Assembly (NCBI RefSeq): GCF_016735595.1
Contig: NZ_JAERRB010000001.1
Span: 186,001 to 250,000, forward strand
Length of the DNA stretch: 64,000 bases
Direction: 5' to 3'
Source: Chryseolinea lacunae
GTDB taxonomy: Bacteria > Bacteroidota > Bacteroidia > Cytophagales > Cyclobacteriaceae
Below are positions 18,301-25,701 of this stretch, piece after piece. Within the stretch, counting starts at the first letter, position 1. The number at the start of each line of letters is the position of its first letter. The notes below the pieces were generated by a model. It was not told where the DNA came from and searched no databases. It worked only from the letters and a program-made list of their open reading frames with translations. The position numbers were made by a program, and so were the translations under genes.

Positions 18301-19735
18301 GGCCAACGGTGTCAGCAGCTTCAGCGCTCGACCAGGGTTTGAGAAAATTGCCATACAGCACCGTTTGCATTTCCCTATCCCTGGGATTTGGATTGGCTTT
18401 TTTATCCGCCGTGTCCAGTTCTTCACGATGTTTGATCAACAAGGGTGATTGGTTGACCTGAACGTCCTGTAGCTGATCGTAGATGGCATTCAGCTCGCGT
18501 TGAAATCTTGTCTTGACCTGATCGGAAAGACTCCTCAGTTCCAGGTCTACCCGACCTTTCGATTGCAGATTGTCGGTGGTGGACCACAGGATGAGAAACA
18601 TAACGGCGCTTCCAAACACAATGCAAAAGCCGGCAAACCAAACATTCATGAGGCTGAGTCGCTCGAAGGTGTTCATGAACAACAGCTTCAGCACCGGCAT
18701 GCTCATCAACAGAAATAACACCACCAGAATGGCCACCGTAATGACCAGGGGATCGACTGCTCGAACCACGTCGTTATAGTTCTCTGCCTTTGTTAGTCCG
18801 CAAAGCATCCAGCTTTCGTCGGGGGCGAACTGAATGGTGTGCACAAACATTTTATAGGTGGCATCCGCCAGCGTGATCTCGCAGAAACGTGTGGTCAGCA
18901 GTCCCCGTTGTGTCACCAGCAACGAATCGATGTTCTGAAGATCGATGCGGTTCTCGAAGGTTTGATAGGTTTCATCGGCCGACATCAAGGGGTCCTTGTC
19001 ATGACCATGTGTAGACTCGTCATATCTTTTGATGATGACAAATTCATCAAACGCATTGGGCTTGTAGGCGAAGTCGGTGGTGGCGATGCTGAACACGCCA
19101 ACCCTGTCGGGGCGTCTGAACGATGGGAAGGAAAAGTAAATGCTGTCGAAGTGTGTATGAACAAGATCCTGCAGCGACTTTTTGTCCATGAAATTATTGT
19201 AGCGCACTTTTGGCAAATCGTTTTGCACAATGGCCTTGATTTTTTTTCGAACCCGAGCACCGTACCGTTTCCAGAAATCGGCCTCCTTGCTAGTGTCGGT
19301 TTGTAACGTTTTGAGGATATCGTTTTGGAGCTCGTCCAGTTTTTTTGAAATCTGGTAAGTATCGTTGCACGAGTCGCAGGTATTGTCGTGCACCAGTGCT
19401 TGAATCCTCGCCAGTTCGGTTTGTTTGTCGCGTGTAACAATCTGTTGAAGTTCCTTCAGCGACGCCTCCCGTTTTGCTTTGTCTTTTTCGTTGCGGGCAA
19501 ACTCCTTCAATATTTTCTCGCGGCTGAACCACGTTTTGCGAATGGCATTCTCGTAGTCACGGCGTGTGTTCAGCATGTTTTGTCCATACCGTGCCAACGC
19601 CCTGTATTTTTCTTCGCGCAGTTTATCTTCGCGTCCTGCCACATACACCAGCAGGTAATATGAAAAGAACGCACCGATCACAAGCAAGGTGGTCAGGGCC
19701 ACCCAGAAGCGATGATTCAGGGTTGGTAATTTCAT
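15338..19735 (-). CDS. Giant multi-pass Cache-domain protein with degenerate P-loop NTPase and winged-helix module
   Basis: A 1465-residue protein, family not recognised as a whole. Membrane helix at 12-31. First extracytoplasmic region, coiled-coil rich, at 35-328. Helices at about 329-353 and 364-386. A double-Cache-like sensor spans about 390-690 (IIWVNDAGNPIIS, NRKYYRWAMGD, GFCLIDETGEVWFHS). Helices follow at 698-725, 760-795, 806-850 and 891-910, then another loop domain at 915-1055 and a helix at 1060-1085. A cytosolic module at 1115-1395 resembles a STAND-like NTPase: RVFVVGLPGSEVN lacks the Walker A lysine, IIIVQHFEYG sits at Walker B, IKIIITSSVPP at sensor 1. A winged helix follows (LSQAEKFLLFDLAKDG, 1334-1349), then a final helix pair at 1409-1455. 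It stands alone transcriptionally and may sense an external ligand. Confidence 0.7.
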   Translation of the reverse strand: MKLPTLNHRFWVALTTLLVIGAFFSYYLLVYVAGREDKLREEKYRALARYGQNMLNTRRDYENAIRKTWFSREKILKEFARNEKDKAKREASLKELQQIVTRDKQTELARIQALVHDNTCDSCNDTYQISKKLDELQNDILKTLQTDTSKEADFWKRYGARVRKKIKAIVQNDLPKVRYNNFMDKKSLQDLVHTHFDSIYFSFPSFRRPDRVGVFSIATTDFAYKPNAFDEFVIIKRYDESTHGHDKDPLMSADETYQTFENRIDLQNIDSLLVTQRGLLTTRFCEITLADATYKMFVHTIQFAPDESWMLCGLTKAENYNDVVRAVDPLVITVAILVVLFLLMSMPVLKLLFMNTFERLSLMNVWFAGFCIVFGSAVMFLILWSTTDNLQSKGRVDLELRSLSDQVKTRFQRELNAIYDQLQDVQVNQSPLLIKHREELDTADKKANPNPRDREMQTVLYGNFLKPWSSAEAADTVGPEGELKPRDGKVWDIFKVKPLRFFPYFNFIIWVNDAGNPIISVTTKSVKPDYPMPNVKNRKYYRWAMGDSLWYLPPKDGARGIDPTRRFALQSIQSWTDHTPEAGFGIRLGDGHAEKVLAMSTRLHSIMDPMLPPGYGFCLIDETGEVWFHSTTFKNHQENILLEADRQKKLTAAIAGRSSAFLSTEYDGCPGRMYVQPIDNIPLHLVVFHNEDFQRTPIVLTIFFAFFFLMLLFIIQGVQLFMLLLCASSTTKLKFKPFVLRWLFPAENKDDVYCRGIVTQAVIFVASMVLICVTPNVVMGIWFVVLPVMLLVFHTFVMSEITQGKKIIFALLSAALIMLFDYITFPVWDNAPMGFLLQIATAAFLVVMAMQIRSEVLQDIVDWYKAKTRWIRKAARGPNSKDIDGTYYYPRVLMFWLTLVSILPVTYFYRLSYREEGIVWTRYMQLLEAEREDVRLKQFDYVQKEFSAPGVPVALRDHIDQAGVYQSPSRLPFNGAERGAEWRDAPIQRLLFEFWPRITGALGASSAGAFKEADDRKWRWNSSPSGETIELVYNHDPRRGLHQESSKVNLIPTFRPAGVFYGIGVTLFIVLFLLLIINVIRICVKYIFGTGLLPGDMASDKKKFNELLERIKQPVDGADRVFVVGLPGSEVNKAIRGAFAIRNDIDLVNCRAGTFAHFLPHRIIIVQHFEYGLNDHAFNQKKLGFLQALITKKTDIKIIITSSVPPGALFEFYHKKIARCQSGEENGAATDKDKGSSDLIAEYKIALRNWKSVLGHFEVAFKSICPTPDEVREISLRKGAGVKSQKACNELLSCFYLSQFSNADFKPALPEEDDFILNVEETVEPYYEAVWNALSQAEKFLLFDLAKDGVVNLKDQKTLRMLMQKGIVRNDGTLRVFNESFNNFVLNAFDAEDEEHIEKVVQNKGTWHSIRLVLVLGLMGIVVFIAVAQKQLFNNLNTFLIALGSALGLLSKFGGLFGSGAKIKE

Positions 19736-19784
19736 AGCCGTTCGAAATTTTGATTAACGACGATACAGTATAGTCCCGCTTGCC

Positions 19785-19867
19785 ACCAACATCATCCGCA
19801 ATGCTCTAAACACCGACGCCGTATTGCTGGTGGAGCATTGCCATACACACACCCGCTTCATGTTGGT
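19785..19867. repeat. Nested inverted repeat
   Basis: Outer arms ACCAACAT (19785-19792) and ATGTTGGT (19860-19867) enclose GCAATGCTC (19798-19806) and GAGCATTGC (19833-19841), which enclose CACC/GGTG (19811-19814, 19829-19832). All arms are perfect, so a long cruciform or RNA stem can form. The outer arm sequence also occurs in the hairpin after the photolyase gene. Confidence 0.6.
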
Positions 19868-19952
19868 ATGCGTATTCGGTAACCCATCACACTCCCCATT
19901 TATGGGTAGGTGCGGCTCAATTTTCTTATCATCGTTGCAACATTAAAACAAA

Positions 19953-19994
19953 AGCCCACCGGATGTTGTCTTTCAGGCAACACCGTGATGGGCT
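19953..19994 (-). terminator. Terminator-like hairpin reading leftwards
   Basis: AGCCCA pairs with TGGGCT, and inner blocks CCGG/CCG and TGTTG/CAACA extend the stem. On the minus strand it is followed by TTTTGTTTTAAT, the signature of an intrinsic terminator. No annotated gene ends here, as the upstream minus-strand sequence is gene-free. Confidence 0.55.
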
Positions 19995-20048
19995 CTCACC
20001 CTAATTTAGCACAAAACGCTGAATCCATTACGGGCAAATGGAAGTTGT

Positions 20049-20152
20049 CTTGTCGTATTCATGTTACAACGCTGAAGCGTCCATCCTAACTCAAAAAAAA
20101 ATACGAAAAAAGTCTTCTAAATATCCAGGCACTTGTCGTATCTTCATTACAA
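20049..20152 (+). repeat. Pair of 21-base direct repeats, CTTGTCGTAT...TACAA
   Basis: Copies at 20049-20069 and 20132-20152 share CTTGTCGTAT and the end TTACAA, with a few differences in the middle, at an offset of 83 bases. Each copy is also a short interrupted palindrome (TTGT...ACAA). The second copy abuts the rightward terminator. Confidence 0.5.
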
Positions 20153-20199
20153 GCCCATCGCACTGCTTGTTAATTGCAGGGTGACGGGCTTTTTATTTT
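20151..20199 (+). terminator. Strong intrinsic terminator reading rightwards, no gene upstream
   Basis: A 16-base-pair stem from AAGCCC to GGGCTT with two mismatches, a nine-base loop and a T-rich tail TTTTTATTTT. No protein gene lies upstream on this strand for more than 400 bp, so the transcript it ends is probably non-coding or starts within this interval. Confidence 0.65.
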
Positions 20200-20321
20200 G
20201 GAGCGTAGTTAGAATTGCCGGAAAAAAAATTTCTCGTTCGCATTTTTCCTATACCCGGGGCGATTGCGTTACATAGATTGTATAAAATAAAGAAGAAGAA
20301 ATTTTGTTTGACCACCAGACG

Positions 20322-20390
20322 CACAACCACTAAGTATTGAATAGATCCTGGAGTTTACGTTGATCGGAAATCACAACACTTAGTATTGGA
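20322..20390 (+). repeat. Two 19-base direct repeats upstream of the glycosyltransferase
   Basis: CACAACCACTAAGTATTGA (20322-20340) and CACAACACTTAGTATTGGA (20372-20390) differ at few positions and are spaced 50 bases, close to five helical turns. They lie just before the glycosyltransferase start and may be regulator-binding sites. Confidence 0.45.
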
Positions 20391-20418
20391 AGGACACCCC
20401 CTCTTAATCCTCGCCGAT

Positions 20419-21615
20419 ATGATAGTAGTATTATGTTATTTCTTTTATGGCACATTCGCGTATCTGACGTTGTGCACGTTGCACTTCGTGACCGTTACCA
20501 TCGCCGGGCGCCTGCGAAAAGAGCCGCACTATGCTTGGCCCAACGAGAAGCGAAGAATAGCCGTCTTGATTCCTTGTTATAAGGAAGACGGCATTATCGC
20601 TCAAACGGTGGCCGCGGCAAAATTTCACGACTATCCCGAATCGCATTTTGATGTGTTTGTGATTGCCGATTCGATGCGGCCGGAAACGTTACAAAAACTG
20701 AAGGCCATGGACGTGACAGTGATCCCCGTGGCGTTCGACATCAGCACAAAATCAAAATCCATCCACACCGCCCTGGAGGTGATCGACTCCACCCTGTATG
20801 ACATCGCCTTTGTGCTGGATGCCGACAACGTGATGAGCCTCAATTGTCTTGAGAAAGTAAACGCCGCCTTCCATTGCGGCGTGCGCGCCCTGCAATGTCA
20901 CCGCGTGGCCAAAAACATGGACACGCCTGTGGCCGTACTGGAAAGCATCAACGAGGAAATCAACAACTATATCTTCCGCCGCGGCCATCGTGCCCTCGGT
21001 GTGGGCTCGAGCAGTGCCGGCTCCGGCATGGCCTTCGAATTTGGACTGCTGAAAGAAATCTTCAACAGCGGCAACATTCTCAACGACACCGGCGAGGACA
21101 AAGAGATAGACCTGCAACTGCTGAAAAAAGGCATCGTGATGGAATACATTTCCGACGCTTATATCTACGATGAAAAAACACCGGACGCGAAAGGCTTCTC
21201 GCGGCAGCGCCTGCGCTGGATTGAAGCACACTTGTCACACCTGCGCCGCCTGGTGGACAAAGACATCCGCAGTCTTCCCAAAGACCGGCACCTGCTCACG
21301 CGCATCATCAGCTACCTCATTCTGCCCCGCACATTTTTTTTAATGCTGGTGTGCAGCCTCATAGGTGTGGCGGTGCTGGAGGGCATCTTTCACTTTGATG
21401 TGATGGACCCCGACAAAAAATGGTGGATTGCCGTCATCGCCCTTTATTTTCTTTCACTGCTCCTGGCTTTCCCCGCACAGCATTTTAACACCAAGACGCT
21501 CTGGTCTATGCTGAGTCTTTTTTCGCTGGGCACAGCCATGTTCTTCAATGTGTTCAGGATGCGCCTGCACCGGAAAGAGTTTATTCACACAGAGAAAAAA
21601 GTAATGCGCACCTAG
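20419..21615 (+). CDS. Membrane glycosyltransferase family 2
   Basis: A processive-type inverting glycosyltransferase, 398 residues from ATG 20419. A TTG at 20386 in the same frame would add 11 residues and overlaps a direct repeat, so it is less likely. There is one N-terminal membrane helix (1-28). The GT-A core has IPCYKED (51-57), metal-binding LDAD (133-136), acceptor-loop GSGMAF (201-206), catalytic-base-like GEDKEID (225-231) and QRLRW (263-267). Two or three C-terminal helices follow. The Q-x-x-R-W motif links it to cellulose/hyaluronan-synthase-like enzymes. No partner genes are nearby, so the polymer is unknown. Confidence 0.88.
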   Translation: MIVVLCYFFYGTFAYLTLCTLHFVTVTIAGRLRKEPHYAWPNEKRRIAVLIPCYKEDGIIAQTVAAAKFHDYPESHFDVFVIADSMRPETLQKLKAMDVTVIPVAFDISTKSKSIHTALEVIDSTLYDIAFVLDADNVMSLNCLEKVNAAFHCGVRALQCHRVAKNMDTPVAVLESINEEINNYIFRRGHRALGVGSSSAGSGMAFEFGLLKEIFNSGNILNDTGEDKEIDLQLLKKGIVMEYISDAYIYDEKTPDAKGFSRQRLRWIEAHLSHLRRLVDKDIRSLPKDRHLLTRIISYLILPRTFFLMLVCSLIGVAVLEGIFHFDVMDPDKKWWIAVIALYFLSLLLAFPAQHFNTKTLWSMLSLFSLGTAMFFNVFRMRLHRKEFIHTEKKVMRT

Positions 21616-21788
21616 CGCGATAAAAAAAATAATCAACCTGTATCCTACGCCGCATCGCCAACGGCCTTTTGTCAAACACAAAACCACGGCGACGCTGTCT
21701 ACGGATGGGGCATTTTCGATGGGGCTCCGTTTCTTTGTTTAGACAATATCTCTATCTTGAGCGATTGTTTAACTCCACACCTAAACTC

Positions 21789-23540
21789 ATGAAACGTATT
21801 TCCCTACTCTTGCCTGCACTGGCGTTGATGCTTTTCATTAGCGGCTGTCAACGGCCCAAAGAAACGGTCGCGGCGCATCATCCCGACTCAACCTTCGCGA
21901 AACTCTCGGAAGAATTCCTGAAAGGTTATTTCACCTTCCGTCCGGGTGCTGCAACCTACCTGGGGCTGCACGAATACGATCGCGCAAAGCGCGACTATTC
22001 AAAAGCCTCCCTGGCCGCCGAACTGCAACGCCTGAAAACCTTTGAACAAAAACTCGCACCCCTGGGCGATTCACTGAGCCCGAAAGCACGTTTCGATCAT
22101 AAACTTTTGCTGGCGGGCATTCGCCAGGAAATATTTACACTGGAAGACCTCGGCATCTACACCAAAAACCCAATGACGTATGCCGGCGCCATCAGCCTCA
22201 ATCTTTTTGTACAGCGTGACTTTGCACCGCTAGACGAGCGCGTGAGGTCTATCATCGCCATCGAAGAACAAACGCCGGCCATCTTTGCAGCAGCGCGCGA
22301 AAATCTGGCCGACTCTCTGGCAAAGCCCTATGTGGAAACCGCCATTCTGGTGGCTCGTGGCGGTGCCGACTTTATGGAGAAGGAATTGGTTGAAGCCTTA
22401 GCGCAGGGTGTGACCGATTCGTTGAAAGCGACGTTCACCACCGTAAACAAAAAGGCGATCGAAGAGCTGAGAGGTTTTGCAACATGGCTCGAAAAGGAAA
22501 AGATGCCGAAAGTGCACCAGCACTATGCCATCGGCAAAGCGAACTACAAAAAAATGTTGCTCTACAACGAAATGCTGGACGTGAACCCCGAAGATATTCT
22601 GGCGCTCGGTTTGGCGGAGCTGAAAAAGGAACAGGAACTCTTTGCTGAAGTGGCCCGCAAAATCAATCCCAACAAAAGCGCCATCGCCGTGTTCGAAGAT
22701 CTGAAGAAAGATCACCCCACGGCCGACAACCTTATTCCCGACGCACGCAAAAACCTGGAGAGCATCCGCCAGTTTCTGCTCGACAAAAAAATCATCACCG
22801 TGCCCTCGGAGGTGCGCGTAGAGATTAGAGAAACACCCCAGTTTGCACGCTCCACCAGCACCGCGTCGATGGACACTCCCGGGCCTTTCGAAAAAGCCAC
22901 ACAGGCATTCTACTACATCACGCCCGTAGAAAAAACATGGACAACCAAGCAGAAGGAAGAATGGCTTTCACAGTTCAACTATTATGTGACCGACATCATT
23001 TCGGTTCACGAAGCCTACCCCGGCCACTACGTGCAGTTTCTGCACGTGAACGCGTCGCCCACATCAAAGATTCAGAAAACATTCGGAAGCTATGCGTTCA
23101 TTGAAGGCTGGGCACACTACACCGAAAAGATGATGATCGAGGAAGGTTTTGGTGCAAAAGATCCCCTGACACAGGCGAAGTATCACCTCGCGCAGCTGGA
23201 CGAATCGCTGTTGCGCCTGTGCCGTCTTTGCGTGAGCATCAAAACCCACACCGAAGGCATGAGCCTGGCCGACGCCACAAAATTTCTGCAAGACAATTGC
23301 TACTACGACTACAAGCCTGCCTATCAGGAAGCCCTGCGCGGAACATTCGACCCAGGCTACCTCTCCTATACACTTGGCAAGTTGCAGATCCTGAAATTGC
23401 GCGAAGCCTACAAAGCCCAGGAAGGTGCTAACTTTTCGCTACAGAAATTTCACGACCAACTCCTCGACAACGGCATGCCTCCTGTGGAGATGCTGCGCGA
23501 GATGATGCTGAAGGATCAATCCGGCGGAAAGGCTTTCTAG
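21789..23540 (+). CDS. DUF885 lipoprotein, putative zinc peptidase
   Basis: A 583-residue lipoprotein: leader MKRISLLLPALALMLFISGC with lipobox ISGC (C20). DUF885 proteins carry an HExxxGH zinc motif, here HEAYPGH at H407, followed by the glutamate-bearing segment FIEGWAHYTEKM that would supply the third ligand. The spacing is one residue longer than in thermolysin-type HExxH peptidases. ATG 21789 is chosen over the long upstream in-frame extension because it starts a perfect lipoprotein signal. A paralogue lies at 31502-33256. It is monocistronic, with a hairpin terminator downstream. Confidence 0.88.
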   Translation: MKRISLLLPALALMLFISGCQRPKETVAAHHPDSTFAKLSEEFLKGYFTFRPGAATYLGLHEYDRAKRDYSKASLAAELQRLKTFEQKLAPLGDSLSPKARFDHKLLLAGIRQEIFTLEDLGIYTKNPMTYAGAISLNLFVQRDFAPLDERVRSIIAIEEQTPAIFAAARENLADSLAKPYVETAILVARGGADFMEKELVEALAQGVTDSLKATFTTVNKKAIEELRGFATWLEKEKMPKVHQHYAIGKANYKKMLLYNEMLDVNPEDILALGLAELKKEQELFAEVARKINPNKSAIAVFEDLKKDHPTADNLIPDARKNLESIRQFLLDKKIITVPSEVRVEIRETPQFARSTSTASMDTPGPFEKATQAFYYITPVEKTWTTKQKEEWLSQFNYYVTDIISVHEAYPGHYVQFLHVNASPTSKIQKTFGSYAFIEGWAHYTEKMMIEEGFGAKDPLTQAKYHLAQLDESLLRLCRLCVSIKTHTEGMSLADATKFLQDNCYYDYKPAYQEALRGTFDPGYLSYTLGKLQILKLREAYKAQEGANFSLQKFHDQLLDNGMPPVEMLREMMLKDQSGGKAF

Positions 23541-23558
23541 TCAAAAAAACATAATCAC

Positions 23559-23597
23559 AAAAAAGCTTCCCGGTGCCAAACACGGGGAAGCTTTTTT
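23559..23597. terminator. Bidirectional intrinsic terminator
   Basis: AAAAAAGCTTCCC and GGGAAGCTTTTTT flank a 13-base loop. A/T runs on both sides let it end both the DUF885 gene (+) and the convergent oxidoreductase gene (-). Confidence 0.85.
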
Positions 23598-23621
23598 TAT
23601 GATGCCGCATGCCAAAGCATA

Positions 23622-24314
23622 TCAGCTATAACGATCGTTGCGCCAGGGATAGGCGGTGTTGGAATATCCACGTTCTTCCCAAAAGCCCGGTTTGTTGGCT
23701 GTTAAAAATTCGATGCGTTTGATCCATTTGGCGCCCTTCCAGGCGTAGAGCTGTGGCGTGATCATGCGCACGGGGCCGCCGTGTTCTTTCTGTAGCGGCT
23801 TGCCTTCGAAGGTATGCACCAGCAACACGTCGGGCTTCAGAGCTTCTTCGAGCGACAGATTGGTGGTGTAGGTGTCGTAGCCGTAGCACAGCACGTGGGT
23901 GGCGTTTTCTTTTGGATGCACCAGCGCGGCAAGGTCCATCAGGCGCACGCCCTTCCACTGCATGTCGAGTTTCGACCATGTGGTGACACAATGAAAGTCG
24001 GAAACGTCGTTGGTTTGTGGCAGCTTCATGAACTCATCCCAGGTCAGCCGCACAGGGTGCTCCACGGCGCCGTCCACCGCGAGGCGCCAGCGATCGGCCG
24101 TCACCGTTGGGTGATGACCCAGGTCAAGGATAGGCCACTTGGTGGTGAGGATCTGGCCCACGGGTGTGGTGGGCATGCCGTGGCGATTGGGCGGACCCGA
24201 CCCTTGCGGGTTGTTGTCTGACACCGAGGGTGTGTGTTTGATTTTTTCTTCGAAGCGCGCCTTCAGTTTCATGCGGGCGTCCACGATGCGATCGAGTTTT
24301 TCGGGCTCTTCCAT
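23622..24314 (-). CDS. Sulfite oxidase-like molybdopterin oxidoreductase, cytosolic
   Basis: A 230-residue single-domain member of the sulfite oxidase/MsrP fold that binds Mo-molybdopterin. The molybdenum-ligating cysteine is C109 in SDFHCVTTWS, followed by WKGVRL and the cofactor-binding GGPVRMITP...YAWKGAKWIK. There is no signal peptide, Tat motif or haem domain, unlike MsrP and classical sulfite oxidases, so it probably acts in the cytoplasm with an unknown donor and acceptor. It is a stand-alone gene, divergent from the DUF805 gene. Confidence 0.88.
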   Translation of the reverse strand: MEEPEKLDRIVDARMKLKARFEEKIKHTPSVSDNNPQGSGPPNRHGMPTTPVGQILTTKWPILDLGHHPTVTADRWRLAVDGAVEHPVRLTWDEFMKLPQTNDVSDFHCVTTWSKLDMQWKGVRLMDLAALVHPKENATHVLCYGYDTYTTNLSLEEALKPDVLLVHTFEGKPLQKEHGGPVRMITPQLYAWKGAKWIKRIEFLTANKPGFWEERGYSNTAYPWRNDRYS

Positions 24315-24473
24315 GCCCGAAGATACTTTGAAAACCTGAGAAAGAGTTACCCGGGAAAGTCAATGGCCGAATCACGCCTTGTGTTTTCCCTTCGCTTCCG
24401 TTTGCATTCGCACGCTTGTAAGGTTTTCGGAGTTGTGTGAATGGCCGGCAAATGAAAGGTAAGAAACGTGTTT

Positions 24474-24481
24474 TATATTTG
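24474..24481 (+). promoter_or_regulatory. Bacteroidota-type -7 box
   Basis: TATATTTG matches the TAnnTTTG consensus exactly and lies 55 bp before the ATG of the DUF805 gene. No convincing -33 TTG is seen at the usual distance, so it remains a candidate. Confidence 0.4.
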
Positions 24482-24536
24482 ACCGCCAAAGGCCCAACGA
24501 CTGGGGCAGACGCAAACACAACCACATCATCTCGCT

Positions 24537-25232
24537 ATGGAAACCAACATACTCACCGTTCAGGGTCGCATCCGCCGCTCCATTTTCTGGATTCGCTGGG
24601 GCGTGGCCGCCGTCATCAATTTCACCCTTGGCGTGGTGATGGGCGCAGCACCCAAGTCTGACATCATTTTGCTGGTCCTTGTGGGGTCGCTGCTCACCTC
24701 AACGTTCATCCTGATTCAAGGCGCAAAACGCATGCACGACGTTGGCAAAAGCGGCTGGTATTTTCTGATCCCCATCTACAATGTCATTCTTGCCTTTACG
24801 GACGGAACCGTGGGCGCCAACGAATATGGCGAAGACCCGAAGGGACGTGGCGACGCGTGGCAGTGTCCGGCATGCCAAACGCCAAACGAAGCCAACACCA
24901 CGGTGTGCATTCAATGCCAGTATCAACGGTTCCCCGCGACCCACGGAAGCGTGGAGCAAGGACCTTCGGATAAACGTTTGCTCACCTACATGGCGCTGCT
25001 ACTGCTGCACGTTGTGGTGATCGCCGGCATGCAACGGCTTTTTCTCGGTCTTGGCAGCATGCACGCGATTCAATATTTCCACGTCGCCACAAGCCTTGTC
25101 TGGACGTTTGCCCCACTGCTGGTGGTGCTCAGCATCCAAAAGAAAAACCTGCGCACCATTGCGCTTGTTGTCTATGTGATCTACGCGTTATGGGTTGTGT
25201 TTCAAAACATCATGTGGCTGCAACGCATATAG
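24537..25232 (+). CDS. DUF805-like membrane protein with inserted zinc ribbon
   Basis: A 231-residue protein. The N-terminal part (about 1-95) has the DUF805 pattern: RRSIFWIRW, two membrane helices, and AKRMHDVGKSGWYFLIPIYN. At 109-128 there is a Cys4 zinc ribbon, CPAC...CIQC, placed on the cytosolic side. Three more membrane helices follow (about 148-220). Zinc-ribbon insertion between two membrane bundles is not the common DUF805 form. Function is unknown. It is a single-gene unit with its own candidate promoter and terminator. Confidence 0.75.
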   Translation: METNILTVQGRIRRSIFWIRWGVAAVINFTLGVVMGAAPKSDIILLVLVGSLLTSTFILIQGAKRMHDVGKSGWYFLIPIYNVILAFTDGTVGANEYGEDPKGRGDAWQCPACQTPNEANTTVCIQCQYQRFPATHGSVEQGPSDKRLLTYMALLLLHVVVIAGMQRLFLGLGSMHAIQYFHVATSLVWTFAPLLVVLSIQKKNLRTIALVVYVIYALWVVFQNIMWLQRI

Positions 25233-25259
25233 GCAGGGCATAGCGATTTCTATTTCTTT

Positions 25260-25288
25260 AAGGCCATTCCAACCGGGGAATGGCTTTT
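25260..25288 (+). terminator. Intrinsic terminator after the DUF805 gene
   Basis: AAGGCCATTCC pairs with GGAATGGCTT around a short loop and is followed by TTTT. It separates the DUF805 gene from the small lipoprotein gene. Confidence 0.7.
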
Positions 25289-25321
25289 CGTGTCAAATGA
25301 TAACCCTAAACCAAATCATTT

Positions 25322-25684
25322 ATGCGAATTGCCCTTCTCCTCCTCGGTCTCCTGGCATTTGCCTGCGACAACAAAAAATGCGACCCCTCGCCTGCAGGCG
25401 AAGCATGCGGTGTCGCTAATCCCGTCGAAAATCTTGTGTGGCTGCGCGACCGGATTACCGAGTTAAAAACGAACAACGCGGAACTTGCAAAATACTTCTA
25501 CGTGCAACAGTCGACCTACCAAGGCCAGACGGTTTTCATCTTTGGCAACTGCTGCCCCTTTTGCGATTCCATTTTTTTAGTGCGCGATTGCGCCGGCAAC
25601 ACGCTTGACATTGCGAGTGGTTCGGTGGATGGTGCGACCACAGTGATCTGGAAAGCGGAAAACTCTTTGTGCACGTTTCCCTGA
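25322..25684 (+). CDS. Small cysteine-rich lipoprotein, unknown function
   Basis: Not recognised. The 120-residue product has a short leader MRIALLLLGLLAFAC with a likely lipidated C15. The mature part has eight further cysteines, including a CCPFC cluster, suggesting disulfides in the periplasm or on the surface. It ends 17 bp from the stop of the convergent ArsR-family gene. No regulatory link is visible. Confidence 0.7.
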   Translation: MRIALLLLGLLAFACDNKKCDPSPAGEACGVANPVENLVWLRDRITELKTNNAELAKYFYVQQSTYQGQTVFIFGNCCPFCDSIFLVRDCAGNTLDIASGSVDGATTVIWKAENSLCTFP

Positions 25685-25701
25685 GAAACCCTAAACTTTT
25701 G

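Larger units (their letters stand above)
19736..20418. other. Gene-free interval of about 680 bp
   Basis: No plausible reading frame was found between the divergent giant sensor and glycosyltransferase genes. The interval holds nested palindromes (19785-19867), two opposing terminator hairpins (19953-19994 and 20151-20199), a pair of 21-base direct repeats (20049, 20132) and a pair of 19-base direct repeats (20322, 20372). This density suggests small RNA transcription or a complex control region. Confidence 0.6.
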
